DNA of 44,880 nt from a virus: IMG/VR virus record IMGVR_UViG_3300020197_000044, positions 1 to 44,880 of that record; one strand, 5' to 3'. Positions within the stretch are counted from its first letter, which is position 1, and the number at the start of each line of letters is the position of its first letter. This document shows positions 30,893 through 38,960 of the stretch, piece after piece. The notes under the pieces were generated by a model. The model ran no database searches. It had not been told where the DNA came from and saw nothing but the letters and a program-made list of their open reading frames with translations. A program made the translations under genes and the position numbers.

Positions 30893-31852
30893 TTATCCAG
30901 TAAATTGTGCATTAGTTTTTTCATTAACTATTGTCACAAGTATTGGATCACCGTTTGAATCCCTTTGGGCTGTAAAGTCAATTGTTTGTACTAATCGTTC
31001 GTAGTTGTCTACTGGTAAGTTATTTGTATCATATGCAATATCTGGAAGATCTACTTTAATTTTTCTATAAGCTTCACCAGAACCATATGAACCTTCTAGT
31101 ACAACTTGTTTATCTGTACCATCTAACCAATCTTGATATCTAGTTTCTACATCATATCGTAGATCCATTGAACCAGTAACATCAAGCATGGCTATAATAC
31201 CAGCTGGAAGATATTTGCTACCTAAAGCAAAAGAATCTTCTTCAACATTATTCTCACACGTAATTGACATGGATTCTACAAAAGTAGCTGACGAACCACC
31301 AAAGGTTGCAGAAACTTCTGTTCCTCCTAAAGGTCTTTCCACAGAATTGAACTCTGGGAATGTAACTGAAGATAAGGTACCCATAGATAATTCTTTTCTA
31401 AATACAACATCAAAGGAAGCCATTAAAAGTTCAGCTGGATTGTAATCTAATGTCATAGTATTTACAATTCCACCAACATATCTATGAGCTTTGACATCTC
31501 TTCCAAATTCAGCCCTGAAGAATGGAATTGTCTTGGCTTTTGTAATAACATGTTGATTTACATCAGTGTTTGGGGTTCCTAAAGTTGTAGTAACAGTACC
31601 TAATGCATAATAAACTAAACTCGCAGCTCCAACAGGAAACAATGGAACACTTATTGATCCAGTGAATTTCTGTGGTCCTTGAATTTTACTTCTTTTAACC
31701 CTATCAGAGGTTGTTAATGGATAAATGTATTGATGATCACCACTAATATCATCTCCACCAACATCTAGTGCATGAGAATTTGCTCCGAACGAACCAAATG
31801 ACTCGTCTGTAAAGGTTGTTTTCTTTTCAAACAGCATATATCGGTCGGTCAT
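30893..31852 (-). CDS. Major tail tube protein
   Basis: A 319-residue beta-rich protein. The body has the pattern of long-tailed-virus tube proteins: FTGSISVPLFPVGAASLVYY, IPFFRAEFGRDVKAHRYVGG, TMTLDYNPAELLMASFDVVF and SMSITCENNVEEDSFALGSK in order, with a C-terminal beta domain up to residue 319. The 'ENNVEEDSfaLGS' block and the position between neck genes and chaperones support the call. It polymerises around the tape measure. A single tube protein with no sheath gene implies a non-contractile (siphovirus) tail. Confidence 0.75.
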   Translation of the reverse strand: MTDRYMLFEKKTTFTDESFGSFGANSHALDVGGDDISGDHQYIYPLTTSDRVKRSKIQGPQKFTGSISVPLFPVGAASLVYYALGTVTTTLGTPNTDVNQHVITKAKTIPFFRAEFGRDVKAHRYVGGIVNTMTLDYNPAELLMASFDVVFRKELSMGTLSSVTFPEFNSVERPLGGTEVSATFGGSSATFVESMSITCENNVEEDSFALGSKYLPAGIIAMLDVTGSMDLRYDVETRYQDWLDGTDKQVVLEGSYGSGEAYRKIKVDLPDIAYDTNNLPVDNYERLVQTIDFTAQRDSNGDPILVTIVNEKTNAQFTG

Positions 31853-31870
31853 ATTTTTTTATTCACCTAA

Positions 31871-32329
31871 TTATGATTGTGTTATTGAGACTTGCGCATT
31901 AATCTCGACCCTTACGGGAATAGCGTCTATATTTCTTTCTGATAGCAGGCCCTCGCCAGTAATAATTCGACATCGAGCTATTCTGACAGTGCCACTAATA
32001 GTTTTAAGATGGAATTTATCATAAACCTTCTCGGCCACAGCAAGGGCATTTTGTATGCCGGATTTAAAAGTATCTGTGGAATTTGAATAATAGAGAAGGT
32101 CTATTGCTATGAGAAAATTATTAAAGGTTGTTTTTGAAGTTACTCCTTCATCTGAAGTCATTGAACCAGGAACAATTGTAGCTTCATATTCTCCTTCAAT
32201 AAAAGCAGGTTTAGCTCTCCACATATGAACCTTGGATCTAGAACCATCATCTGAAAGTTCTGTGATGGTCTTTGTATCAGTTTCTATTTGATCGAGAATT
32301 GCTGTCCATTTACCAGCTAATCCAGGCAT
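31871..32329 (-). CDS. Tail terminator / neck protein
   Basis: A 152-residue alpha/beta protein. The helical start (GLAGKWTAILDQIETDTKTI) and the strand pattern (FLIAIDLLYYSNSTDTFKSG, then AEKVYDKFHLKTISGTVRIA) are those of minor tail proteins that close the tail at the neck. Order neck adaptor, gp10-like, this gene, tube protein matches HK97/lambda-type modules. Confidence 0.6.
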   Translation of the reverse strand: MPGLAGKWTAILDQIETDTKTITELSDDGSRSKVHMWRAKPAFIEGEYEATIVPGSMTSDEGVTSKTTFNNFLIAIDLLYYSNSTDTFKSGIQNALAVAEKVYDKFHLKTISGTVRIARCRIITGEGLLSERNIDAIPVRVEINAQVSITQS

Positions 32330-32332
32330 AAA

Positions 32333-32833
32333 TTATAATGGTCCTCTTGGAGGTAGTTTAGTTGTCCAGACATTAGTCCAATCAATTAACATTAATTCAA
32401 CTTTAATACCAAGTTCCTGTTCTACAGCTTTCCTTGTATTACGAAGGATGTTTCTTGCTCTAATACCAGGGTGAAAACCAAATGCTGGGTTTTTTGGATT
32501 AACTAGTCTTTTGCTTATTTTAGGAACAAATCTACCACGAGAACGCTCAGTTCCTTGATCAAGATAATGGAATACTGGATATCTAGATCCTACAGTAATC
32601 ATAGATCTTAAATCAGTTTTTCCATCTTTAGTTTCTTTTCTAAAGATTTGGATAGAATTTCTAGTTGTCCCTGTTTTAACAGGAGTATTTAATTGGATAA
32701 TTTGTTTAGTATATTCAGCTGTGCCATCTATTAATTTTCTAGTAGCAACGCTATAGTATCTCCTTATTTCACCAATTTTATCTGCAAAATCTTTAGGATT
32801 TACTCGTAAATCAAAAATATATGGATCGGCCAT
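32333..32833 (-). CDS. HK97 gp10-like neck protein
   Basis: A 166-residue protein with the gp10 family pattern. A helix ending YTKQIIQLNTPVKTGTTRNS (about 42-61; the 'aP..TG.lr.si' signature) is followed by VGSRYPVFHYLDQGTERSRG (the 'Ya...e.Gt' part) and KNPAFGFHPGIRARNILRNT, a 'HPG..p..fl..a' block. It is involved in head-tail joining. Confidence 0.85.
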   Translation of the reverse strand: MADPYIFDLRVNPKDFADKIGEIRRYYSVATRKLIDGTAEYTKQIIQLNTPVKTGTTRNSIQIFRKETKDGKTDLRSMITVGSRYPVFHYLDQGTERSRGRFVPKISKRLVNPKNPAFGFHPGIRARNILRNTRKAVEQELGIKVELMLIDWTNVWTTKLPPRGPL

Positions 32834-33240
32834 TAAGATTCTTGAATATAGCCTTCAGAAGTAGTTAAGGCAGATATATCAGGAGGCAATCCTATTAAAG
32901 TTTGTTCAGAGATATCTTCAACGTTAAGGTCTACAGCTTCACGAGAAATTCGGTTGATAAAGAATTCAGCAACTTTGCGAAAATGATCCATCTTCTCTTT
33001 AAGTGCAACAGGAATATTTCCAAGGTCTTGAGAAATACCTTCACTATAAGAACCATAGGTTAACCAAACAGCAAAAGCTCTAGTAGCATCATCTACTTCA
33101 GCTGTTACAGCTAGAGGATCTTTAACATTATCTATTACTCTTTTAGCTCTATCTATATTAGCTTGAACAACTGTATCTGTAACGTGTTTACTAGGAACAA
33201 CATCTAATAAATCTCTAACTGATTGTACCGTTACAGTCAT
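32833..33240 (-). CDS. Head-tail adaptor/connector protein
   Basis: A 135-residue, mainly helical protein of the gp6/adaptor type. It starts VQSVRDLLDVVPSKHVTDTV, then DRAKRVIDNVKDP, a helix pair, and a C-terminal acidic end. Its ATG is preceded by AGGAG. The position next to the capsid gene block and gp10 supports assignment; sequence alone is not decisive. Confidence 0.65.
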   Translation of the reverse strand: MTVTVQSVRDLLDVVPSKHVTDTVVQANIDRAKRVIDNVKDPLAVTAEVDDATRAFAVWLTYGSYSEGISQDLGNIPVALKEKMDHFRKVAEFFINRISREAVDLNVEDISEQTLIGLPPDISALTTSEGYIQES

Positions 33241-33245
33241 AAGAA

Positions 33246-33341
33246 TTACTCCTTAGTTAGTTGAATTTCTGGATCTTGCCCAAAAGGAGTACAATAATAT
33301 TCTAGTTTTTTTAACCAGCCGCAGGATTTCTTTTTAATCAT
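33246..33341 (-). CDS. 31-residue microprotein
   Basis: A short leftward frame, ATG at 33341, overlapping the end of the membrane protein gene by eight bases and ending six bases before the adaptor ATG. The product is basic at the N-terminus (MIKKKSCGWLKKLEYYC) with two cysteines. Its stop region contains the ribosome site of the adaptor gene. Weak but plausible. Confidence 0.4.
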   Translation of the reverse strand: MIKKKSCGWLKKLEYYCTPFGQDPEIQLTKE

Positions 33342-33603
33342 ATTTTTTTCTTTCACCTTTTTCTTTGAAATCTCTTGAGATTAGCATACCAATTGTGAAA
33401 CAACTGGAAATTGCAGATATAATAACAGTGTCATAAAGGGTTAATGAATATTCTAAAAGCGAATTAGCAACGTTAGTTGAAGTTAATGGAGCAAAAAATG
33501 ATACTCCAAAATTTCCTACATATCGATATATTTGTTTTTTGATAAAAGGAGACATTTCTTCTGGGATAAAAAAATTTGAAGTGTAGATATCGTAAAATAT
33601 CAA
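33334..33603 (-). CDS. Small membrane protein next to the capsid gene
   Basis: An 89-residue product with one clear hydrophobic span (TVIISAISSCFTIGMLI) and a basic C-terminus (SRDFKEKGERKKYD). The N-terminal half is aromatic. Unusual in being inserted between the major capsid and neck genes. Function unknown. Confidence 0.5.
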   Translation of the reverse strand: MIFYDIYTSNFFIPEEMSPFIKKQIYRYVGNFGVSFFAPLTSTNVANSLLEYSLTLYDTVIISAISSCFTIGMLISRDFKEKGERKKYD

Positions 33604-33613
33604 GGTATAGCTT

Positions 33614-34612
33614 TTAAGAAGCTACGCCTGTAATTGTAGCGATTCTACGGTTTTGAGTTTCCGTACCATCGAATGGTTGCGGAATATCGATGTATCTGAA
33701 CCACTGTCGAATAAAGATGTCTTCACCACGAGGAATCTTCCATTTCTCTTGAGCTGGAATAATTCCACCACCGTTAAAGGTTGCCAAGAATCCTATTGTA
33801 GGATCCTGATATGGAACCACCAATGCTTCTGTGTCAACAGGCCATGAAGTATGATTATAAGGCTGTCTAGTCAATACAATCTTTACTTTATATTCTGTTT
33901 GCAAAAAGTCTTGAATTGGTTGGGTGATGTTCCTAATTAGTTTTAGTTTCGTGACACCTACAAATGCTTGAGCAGGAATAATTAAGGCAAATGCTGTTGG
34001 CTTGTTCAATTGGGAAGCTGGAATATTGGAATTTTTCACAATATTTGCAATTGCTTTTGCTACATCATCTTCTGGAGTTGCTGAGGCTGAAGACCAAGTT
34101 GCAGTTGCAGCAACATCGTTGTTATCATCTGCTTGATCCACAAGTCCTTCAAGGACATGTTTATCTCTTTCAGCTGCCAGATTTTCTGCAGCGCGTCTTG
34201 CGCTATCTGCTTCTAACCAGTCTGATGCTCCTCTTAGCTTTGCATCGTTAGAAATAAAGTAACGAGTTTCAGCTAGTTGAAGATCAACTTTCTTGATATT
34301 GTAAGTAACAGGTTTTGCTCTTTCTACCTGAGCTACATTTTCAGCAGGAACTGGATACTGTGTGTTGACAGCATCGTCGCCTGGAGCAAAGATTTGTGCT
34401 TCAATGGAATCCATTGCGCGAGTGACTATTACATCACCGGTTGCAGCTATTAAAGCCGATTCCTGGTAAATCTTTTCTCTAGTGATTGTCAATAAGACAA
34501 TCTCATCAAAAGTAGCTTCTCCAAGTTTTGATATTTGCTCTGGGGAATATGTAGCTAGTTCATCTAGGGTTGCATACGGAACGCCTCCGTTAAGGCCATC
34601 ATAGAATTTCAT
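33614..34612 (-). CDS. Major capsid protein, HK97 fold
   Basis: A 332-residue protein. N-arm and E-loop region (MDSIEAQIFAPGDDAVNTQY), then KKVDLQLAETRYFISNDAKL, the spine-helix region with AERDKHVLEGLV at about 150, the A-domain block AFALIIPAQAFVGVTKLKLI, and C-terminal EKWKIPRGEDIFIRQWFRYI. This order is that of HK97-type capsid proteins of archaeal tailed viruses. No large N-terminal delta domain is present; a separate scaffold gene lies upstream. It follows a decoration-like gene. The start ATG is at 34612. Confidence 0.85.
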   Translation of the reverse strand: MKFYDGLNGGVPYATLDELATYSPEQISKLGEATFDEIVLLTITREKIYQESALIAATGDVIVTRAMDSIEAQIFAPGDDAVNTQYPVPAENVAQVERAKPVTYNIKKVDLQLAETRYFISNDAKLRGASDWLEADSARRAAENLAAERDKHVLEGLVDQADDNNDVAATATWSSASATPEDDVAKAIANIVKNSNIPASQLNKPTAFALIIPAQAFVGVTKLKLIRNITQPIQDFLQTEYKVKIVLTRQPYNHTSWPVDTEALVVPYQDPTIGFLATFNGGGIIPAQEKWKIPRGEDIFIRQWFRYIDIPQPFDGTETQNRRIATITGVAS

Positions 34613-34625
34613 GATTATTTTACAC

Positions 34626-35171
34626 CTAAAGGTATTGTACTCTTCCTATCGTCAATCTGGTGAGCACTTTTGTCGCACCAGCGGCGGAAGTTGTACCTAC
34701 AGCCACGTCTTCCTCTGCAATTCCTACTATTCTTGCCAGTTCTTTAAATCTAGCTTCTAGTTCGTTACTAGCATCTGTAACTGTAGTGTTTGGAATTGTA
34801 GTTTTAGAGTATTTGTTAACTTTACCACCCGCGGCATCTACATAGAGAGGATCTCCTCTAGTAATTGCACTGTTGTTGACCTTGACTAATAGTCTAGCCC
34901 AACCATCTGCAAACACAGGGATTCCTTTAGTACCTATTTGGGTACCTGTAAGATCCGTAGTTGATGGGAAATTCAAATCGTGAGGATCACGAGTTGATCT
35001 ATAGTTAACACACTTTGGTAGATCGGTTGATCCGCATTTATCAACTTTGACAACTGAAGATTCTGATACGTAAGTTAGCACATAACCACCATCGTCAAGG
35101 GAAGTTGCATTTTTAAGTCGCATATTCCACATTTCGCCTGGTTCACGTGCTCTACCTCCGCCGTCAGTCAT
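34626..35171 (-). CDS. Capsid decoration / head-stabilising protein (DUF2190-like)
   Basis: A 181-residue product. The arrangement of short strands (GIPVFADGWARLLVKVNNSA, then ITRGDPLYVDAAGGKVNKYS, ending TRLTIGRVQYL) resembles phage capsid-decoration or DUF2190-like proteins, with their 'i..Gd.ly....gkv' block. It stands just before the capsid gene, as is common for decoration proteins. Confidence in the specific family is moderate. Confidence 0.6.
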   Translation of the reverse strand: MTDGGGRAREPGEMWNMRLKNATSLDDGGYVLTYVSESSVVKVDKCGSTDLPKCVNYRSTRDPHDLNFPSTTDLTGTQIGTKGIPVFADGWARLLVKVNNSAITRGDPLYVDAAGGKVNKYSKTTIPNTTVTDASNELEARFKELARIVGIAEEDVAVGTTSAAGATKVLTRLTIGRVQYL

Positions 35172-35173
35172 AT

Positions 35174-35833
35174 TTAGTTACCACTTGTTATAGTTGCAGG
35201 AAGTTTTAAATCTGATAACTCACTGTGTTTTGAAATAGCGTCAAGGATTTTATCCTTTCCAGTCTTACCAGTCTCTTTAGGAGCTGGAGCATATTTCTTT
35301 GCGTCTTCAAGACCTTTTGTTGCATTATCAAGTTCTTCTCTAAGTTTAGAGATAGATTTTTGAGTTTTAGTAGCAACATCTACCATTGCATTCATTACTT
35401 GAACCTTTTTATCCCAAGGGATATCTAGGGTCTTTATTGAGTCAATTGGAAAGTCTTTGTCGATGCTTGTAACGTTTTTCACTTGATCACCAAATTTGGC
35501 TTCTGCTTGTCTTTCAAGCTTTTCATCAATTGTTTTAGTATATTCAGCGAATTTAGCATCTACAGGATCGATTTTAGTCTCATCTGTTTTGATACCATTT
35601 TCCTCTAATACTTTTCTGGAAAAAGCATACATGTCTTTGAATTTACTAATAGATGATTCATCCAATTTTTTTGATGTTTCAGTTGTAGTTTCAGTCTTTA
35701 CGCCTAGTTCTTTTGCTAGGTCTATTCCTGATTTTTCTGCGGCTTCACGAAACAAAGTAAACTTCTCTTTTAATTCGTCAGGTTTGAGACCATCAAAGTT
35801 CTCTTTCTGATCGGGAGTTGTTTGTTTTGTCAT
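35174..35833 (-). CDS. Scaffold protein
   Basis: A 219-residue charged, helical protein starting MTKQTTPDQKENF. The ATG overlaps the stop of the protease gene (ATGA at 35830-35833). The composition is dominated by Lys, Glu, Asp, Thr and Ala, with long coiled-coil stretches (ESSISKFKDMYAFSRKVLEE, TQKSISKLREELDNATKGLE). No conserved motif. Placement between prohead protease and capsid genes is the usual scaffold position. The protease gene may cleave it during head maturation. Confidence 0.7.
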   Translation of the reverse strand: MTKQTTPDQKENFDGLKPDELKEKFTLFREAAEKSGIDLAKELGVKTETTTETSKKLDESSISKFKDMYAFSRKVLEENGIKTDETKIDPVDAKFAEYTKTIDEKLERQAEAKFGDQVKNVTSIDKDFPIDSIKTLDIPWDKKVQVMNAMVDVATKTQKSISKLREELDNATKGLEDAKKYAPAPKETGKTGKDKILDAISKHSELSDLKLPATITSGN

Positions 35834-36858
35834 TGTTTTAATTTGTTTATCCAACAAATTTTACATGCAGGACGTCTTACGACGGATAATTTGCTAATTT
35901 TAGCATTAAATGGTACCCATGCCTGGAATTCTTTTGACCAAACTGATCGTAGTTTGACTTCATAAGATAATCCAATCTCACCCTCTGAGAGAGTGATAGG
36001 GCCATTATATATACCATTTACATAAAGATGTTTTATTGGCTCGTGGCGCAGAGTGACACCAGTGACCTTTCCATCAATTGTTGCACCGAAGAGATCATGT
36101 TCTGTGTTTAAAAGAGTTTCATCTCCTGATTCCAGGAGAGATTTTTGTTCATTGTAAAGATGGGTTATAAACTCTGGAGTATAGACATATTTGGTACCAT
36201 ACATATCAATAACAGTGCCTACTGCAGCAGCAGTACCTTCAAAAGTCTGGCTTGTTTCATCTATAATAGCTTCTCCGTTGAAAGAGGAAGTTAATTCTGT
36301 TCCTTCTTGGGTAGATAATTCAGCAAAACTGGATGATAGATCTGTAACAGCACATGCACATTTAATATTATTATAAGGGACAGTTCCATCCAAGCAACTA
36401 TTAAAAGATTTTTGTCTAGAAGGTTTCCATAGTAAGGTTATTTCTTTGCTTTCTCCTAGATAAGAGTTATCGAATATATTAGGTAATCTTCTTAATATCC
36501 AACGGTCATGTAGGAGATTACCATTAAAGAATAATTCACTAAACTTGCTGGTTTGTTGACCTACTATTAATTTTCCTTGGTCAATTATTTCATATTTTTC
36601 ATCGTTTTTAGTATCTCCTTCAAAGGAAAACCATTTAAGATCTCTAGTGTCTTCGGATTTGAGACCAAATAACCTAGTTACGGTAGGAGCATCTAATATT
36701 TCTATTTGTGAAGAATTTTCTGGTATTTTAAACTCCCAAAACTCTGCTTCATCATCACTGGAGAGAATTGATAGTTGATAATAACTAGTAGATTCTTTAT
36801 CTGTGAATTTATGGATTATATAAGGTAATTCTTTTTTAGTTTGGTCTTTAATTATCAT
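35830..36858 (-). CDS. Prohead maturation protease with extra N-terminal domain
   Basis: A 342-residue protein. The C-terminal half (about 200-342) fits phage serine prohead proteases of the S78/XkdF kind: LLNTEHDLFGATIDGKVTGV, then GEIGLSYEVKLRS and FNAKISKLSVVRRPACK, the last matching the 'i...Siv..Pa' end where the catalytic Ser sits. The N-terminal ~140 residues (YIIHKFTDKE, FWEFKIPEN, KYEIIDQGKLIVG, FSELFFNGNLLHDRWILRRL) form a separate beta domain. Its last strand pair is reminiscent of the LigD 3'-phosphoesterase fold ('l.G.w.LrR'), but the catalytic histidines of that family are not evident. Terminase, portal, protease, scaffold, capsid is the canonical order. Confidence 0.65.
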   Translation of the reverse strand: MIIKDQTKKELPYIIHKFTDKESTSYYQLSILSSDDEAEFWEFKIPENSSQIEILDAPTVTRLFGLKSEDTRDLKWFSFEGDTKNDEKYEIIDQGKLIVGQQTSKFSELFFNGNLLHDRWILRRLPNIFDNSYLGESKEITLLWKPSRQKSFNSCLDGTVPYNNIKCACAVTDLSSSFAELSTQEGTELTSSFNGEAIIDETSQTFEGTAAAVGTVIDMYGTKYVYTPEFITHLYNEQKSLLESGDETLLNTEHDLFGATIDGKVTGVTLRHEPIKHLYVNGIYNGPITLSEGEIGLSYEVKLRSVWSKEFQAWVPFNAKISKLSVVRRPACKICWINKLKQ

Positions 36859-37378
36859 TGGTTTCTTCCTCGTCTTCTACATCTTTACCATTAAGGGACA
36901 TTTTGATATCTTCTGGAAGCGAATCATCCATTTCTATAGGAGAAGTGATAAATCCTGAAAGCTCATAAGAAGAACGCCAAAAACGACAGTGTCCTTCTGG
37001 AAGTATTCTTTGAGGATTAGCCTCAACTATTTGACAAGTGTTATCTGAAAAGTTATCACCTTGAATGTAGTGCATACAATTACCACAATTCCTTTCGAAA
37101 GGTGATATGGATGTATAACTGCAATATTGTTGATCGAATAATCTTTGCTGTGGAGTAGGACGATAGTTTCCTGCAATAATCATTGGGATTCCTATTAAAG
37201 AGTTCTTTGACATTTTTGATTTACATTCATTAATAGCAATTGCTATAGCTTGCTTGTCAATTTTATGACCTTTCTTTCTTTTTTCATGTAACACTTTTCT
37301 AACACAGTCTTGGTCAACATCTGCTTGTAATGATAAAGCTACTTCTATTTCATGTGAAAATTTTAATTCTTCTTCCAT
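36848..37378 (-). CDS. Metal-binding protein between portal and protease
   Basis: A 176-residue protein. The helical N-terminus (about 1-60) is followed by RNCGNCMHYIQGDN, TCQIVEANPQRILPEGHCRF, i.e. C-x2-C...C...C with 'C..yi...C.iv...i.peG.C'. This is seen in small phage and archaeal proteins that bind an iron-sulfur cluster or zinc. The acidic C-terminus (about 150-176) is rich in Glu and Asp. Its ATG overlaps the portal stop (TAATG). Such genes accompany portal proteins in several tailed viruses; function unknown. Confidence 0.6.
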   Translation of the reverse strand: MEEELKFSHEIEVALSLQADVDQDCVRKVLHEKRKKGHKIDKQAIAIAINECKSKMSKNSLIGIPMIIAGNYRPTPQQRLFDQQYCSYTSISPFERNCGNCMHYIQGDNFSDNTCQIVEANPQRILPEGHCRFWRSSYELSGFITSPIEMDDSLPEDIKMSLNGKDVEDEEETNDN

Positions 37379-38955
37379 TATAATAGTTGTCCTTTTATTC
37401 TATCTCCTCTAGAATTTATCTCCCTTTCTCTTTTACCTTGAGTTTGCATTCCTCCAGTAGGACTAGCTTGGTCCCTTCCTAAGAGATCATCAGATACAGA
37501 TCGTGGAGAATTTCCAAATCCTTTGGATTGTGTGTTATCTAACCAATCAATTAATTCTTCAAATTGGTGTTCAGTTAAAGGATCTAATCCCCAAATAGCT
37601 CTGATTTCTGAAGGAGTAAACACCTTAGCTCCTACAAGGACTGATATTATTTTTGCTAATTCTGTTCTATCTCTATCAAGGATTAATCTGTTTTTAATAA
37701 ATAATCTATTTACAACGGCATCATCTATTCCTGGACGAACTATTCTAATATGCCTTTTCATTAATTCTTCTAATTTCTTTTGAATAACAGAGGCATATAT
37801 TTCAGCTCTTAAGGCTAGGAAACTAGAAGCATGTACTAGGGAAGTAAATCCTTTAGATTCTCCACCCATTAATGCTGAAGGAGTTCCTGATGGACCACCT
37901 AAAAGGCTATTAATTTGGTCGATTATTGGAAGAGGATCTGCATAAGTAGATGTTTTTGGTTCTATCCAAGTGATTTCAACATTACTACCAGTAGTGAAAC
38001 CTTGATCGGCTTCTCTCTTAGCATTTGTTTCATTATAATCTTCAATTGCTTGTTTAGCATCAGCCTTTGCAGCTGTTAATTTTTCTGAATAAGTTCCTTT
38101 GTATCTAGAAGGATCAAACATGTTTAAGTTTAATTTATGCCATTCTCTTGGTAAAGCTCTATTTCTCCATAGCATATCATTTCTAATTAAATGTTGTTTC
38201 CATGCAATAATACCAAAAAGACTATTGATTGGGGCCATAGACCAAGTGTTTAAAGTCCATCTTTTTAGATTATCCCTAATCATTGAACGACGATTATGGA
38301 AACTAATATGTAAAATTCTATCTTTTCTTATAACTCTAGTTGCTAAATCATTAATAGAGTAATTTTCATCTATTACATAGAATTGAGGTTTTGAAATTAA
38401 TTGAGCTCTGTCTTTAAAAGATATTGAAGGAGAACTACCTATTTGGTCTCTGGTTTCAACTGCAGTTATAGAATGCATTGGTAGAGGTTCTAAACCTGTA
38501 ATTCCTTGTGAACCATTAAATTTGATAACATCTACAGCATCACCATATTTCCAAAGATCTACAGTATAATCGTGATATAATGCTGGAATATCCATAGCTT
38601 TATACCAATTTGTTGCTTCTTCTACGGCATTTTCTTCTTCATTTGTTAAAGTTTTATCTTGGTTTTGAATACTAGGATCTCCAACTGATTTTTGTACCAT
38701 TAAAGCAATTAAGGAGACGGCTGAGAAGAGTCTTTCATCATCCCAATAAAGTCTATCTGCTAAGAGGTAACGATTTTCATTAACCCTTAAATTAGCAATT
38801 TCTTGTAAGGTTCCACCAATTATAGAAGCAGGTGCTATTACTAAAGGATCTACTATAGCTTCTCTTAAATCATAACGTTCAGTACCAGTTGTAGAAGAAG
38901 CTTGGCTACTAGCACTCTCTAGTTGTTTTCTTTTAAATAAATCTAAAAAACCCAT
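37378..38955 (-). CDS. Portal protein
   Basis: A 525-residue protein. YHDYTVDLWKYGDAVDVIKF near 130-150, PLPMHSITAVETRDQIG, then ILHISFHNRRSMIRDN, and in the C-terminal half LLGGPSGTPSALMGGESKGF resemble dodecameric portal subunits. The wing, stem and crown order is plausible: a long helix EKLTAAKADAKQAIEDYNET forms the stem. GGAGGTAA ideally placed before the ATG gives strong translation. It forms the DNA channel at the head vertex and works with the terminase encoded next to it. Confidence 0.85.
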   Translation of the reverse strand: MGFLDLFKRKQLESASSQASSTTGTERYDLREAIVDPLVIAPASIIGGTLQEIANLRVNENRYLLADRLYWDDERLFSAVSLIALMVQKSVGDPSIQNQDKTLTNEEENAVEEATNWYKAMDIPALYHDYTVDLWKYGDAVDVIKFNGSQGITGLEPLPMHSITAVETRDQIGSSPSISFKDRAQLISKPQFYVIDENYSINDLATRVIRKDRILHISFHNRRSMIRDNLKRWTLNTWSMAPINSLFGIIAWKQHLIRNDMLWRNRALPREWHKLNLNMFDPSRYKGTYSEKLTAAKADAKQAIEDYNETNAKREADQGFTTGSNVEITWIEPKTSTYADPLPIIDQINSLLGGPSGTPSALMGGESKGFTSLVHASSFLALRAEIYASVIQKKLEELMKRHIRIVRPGIDDAVVNRLFIKNRLILDRDRTELAKIISVLVGAKVFTPSEIRAIWGLDPLTEHQFEELIDWLDNTQSKGFGNSPRSVSDDLLGRDQASPTGGMQTQGKREREINSRGDRIKGQLL

Positions 38956-38960
38956 TTAAA

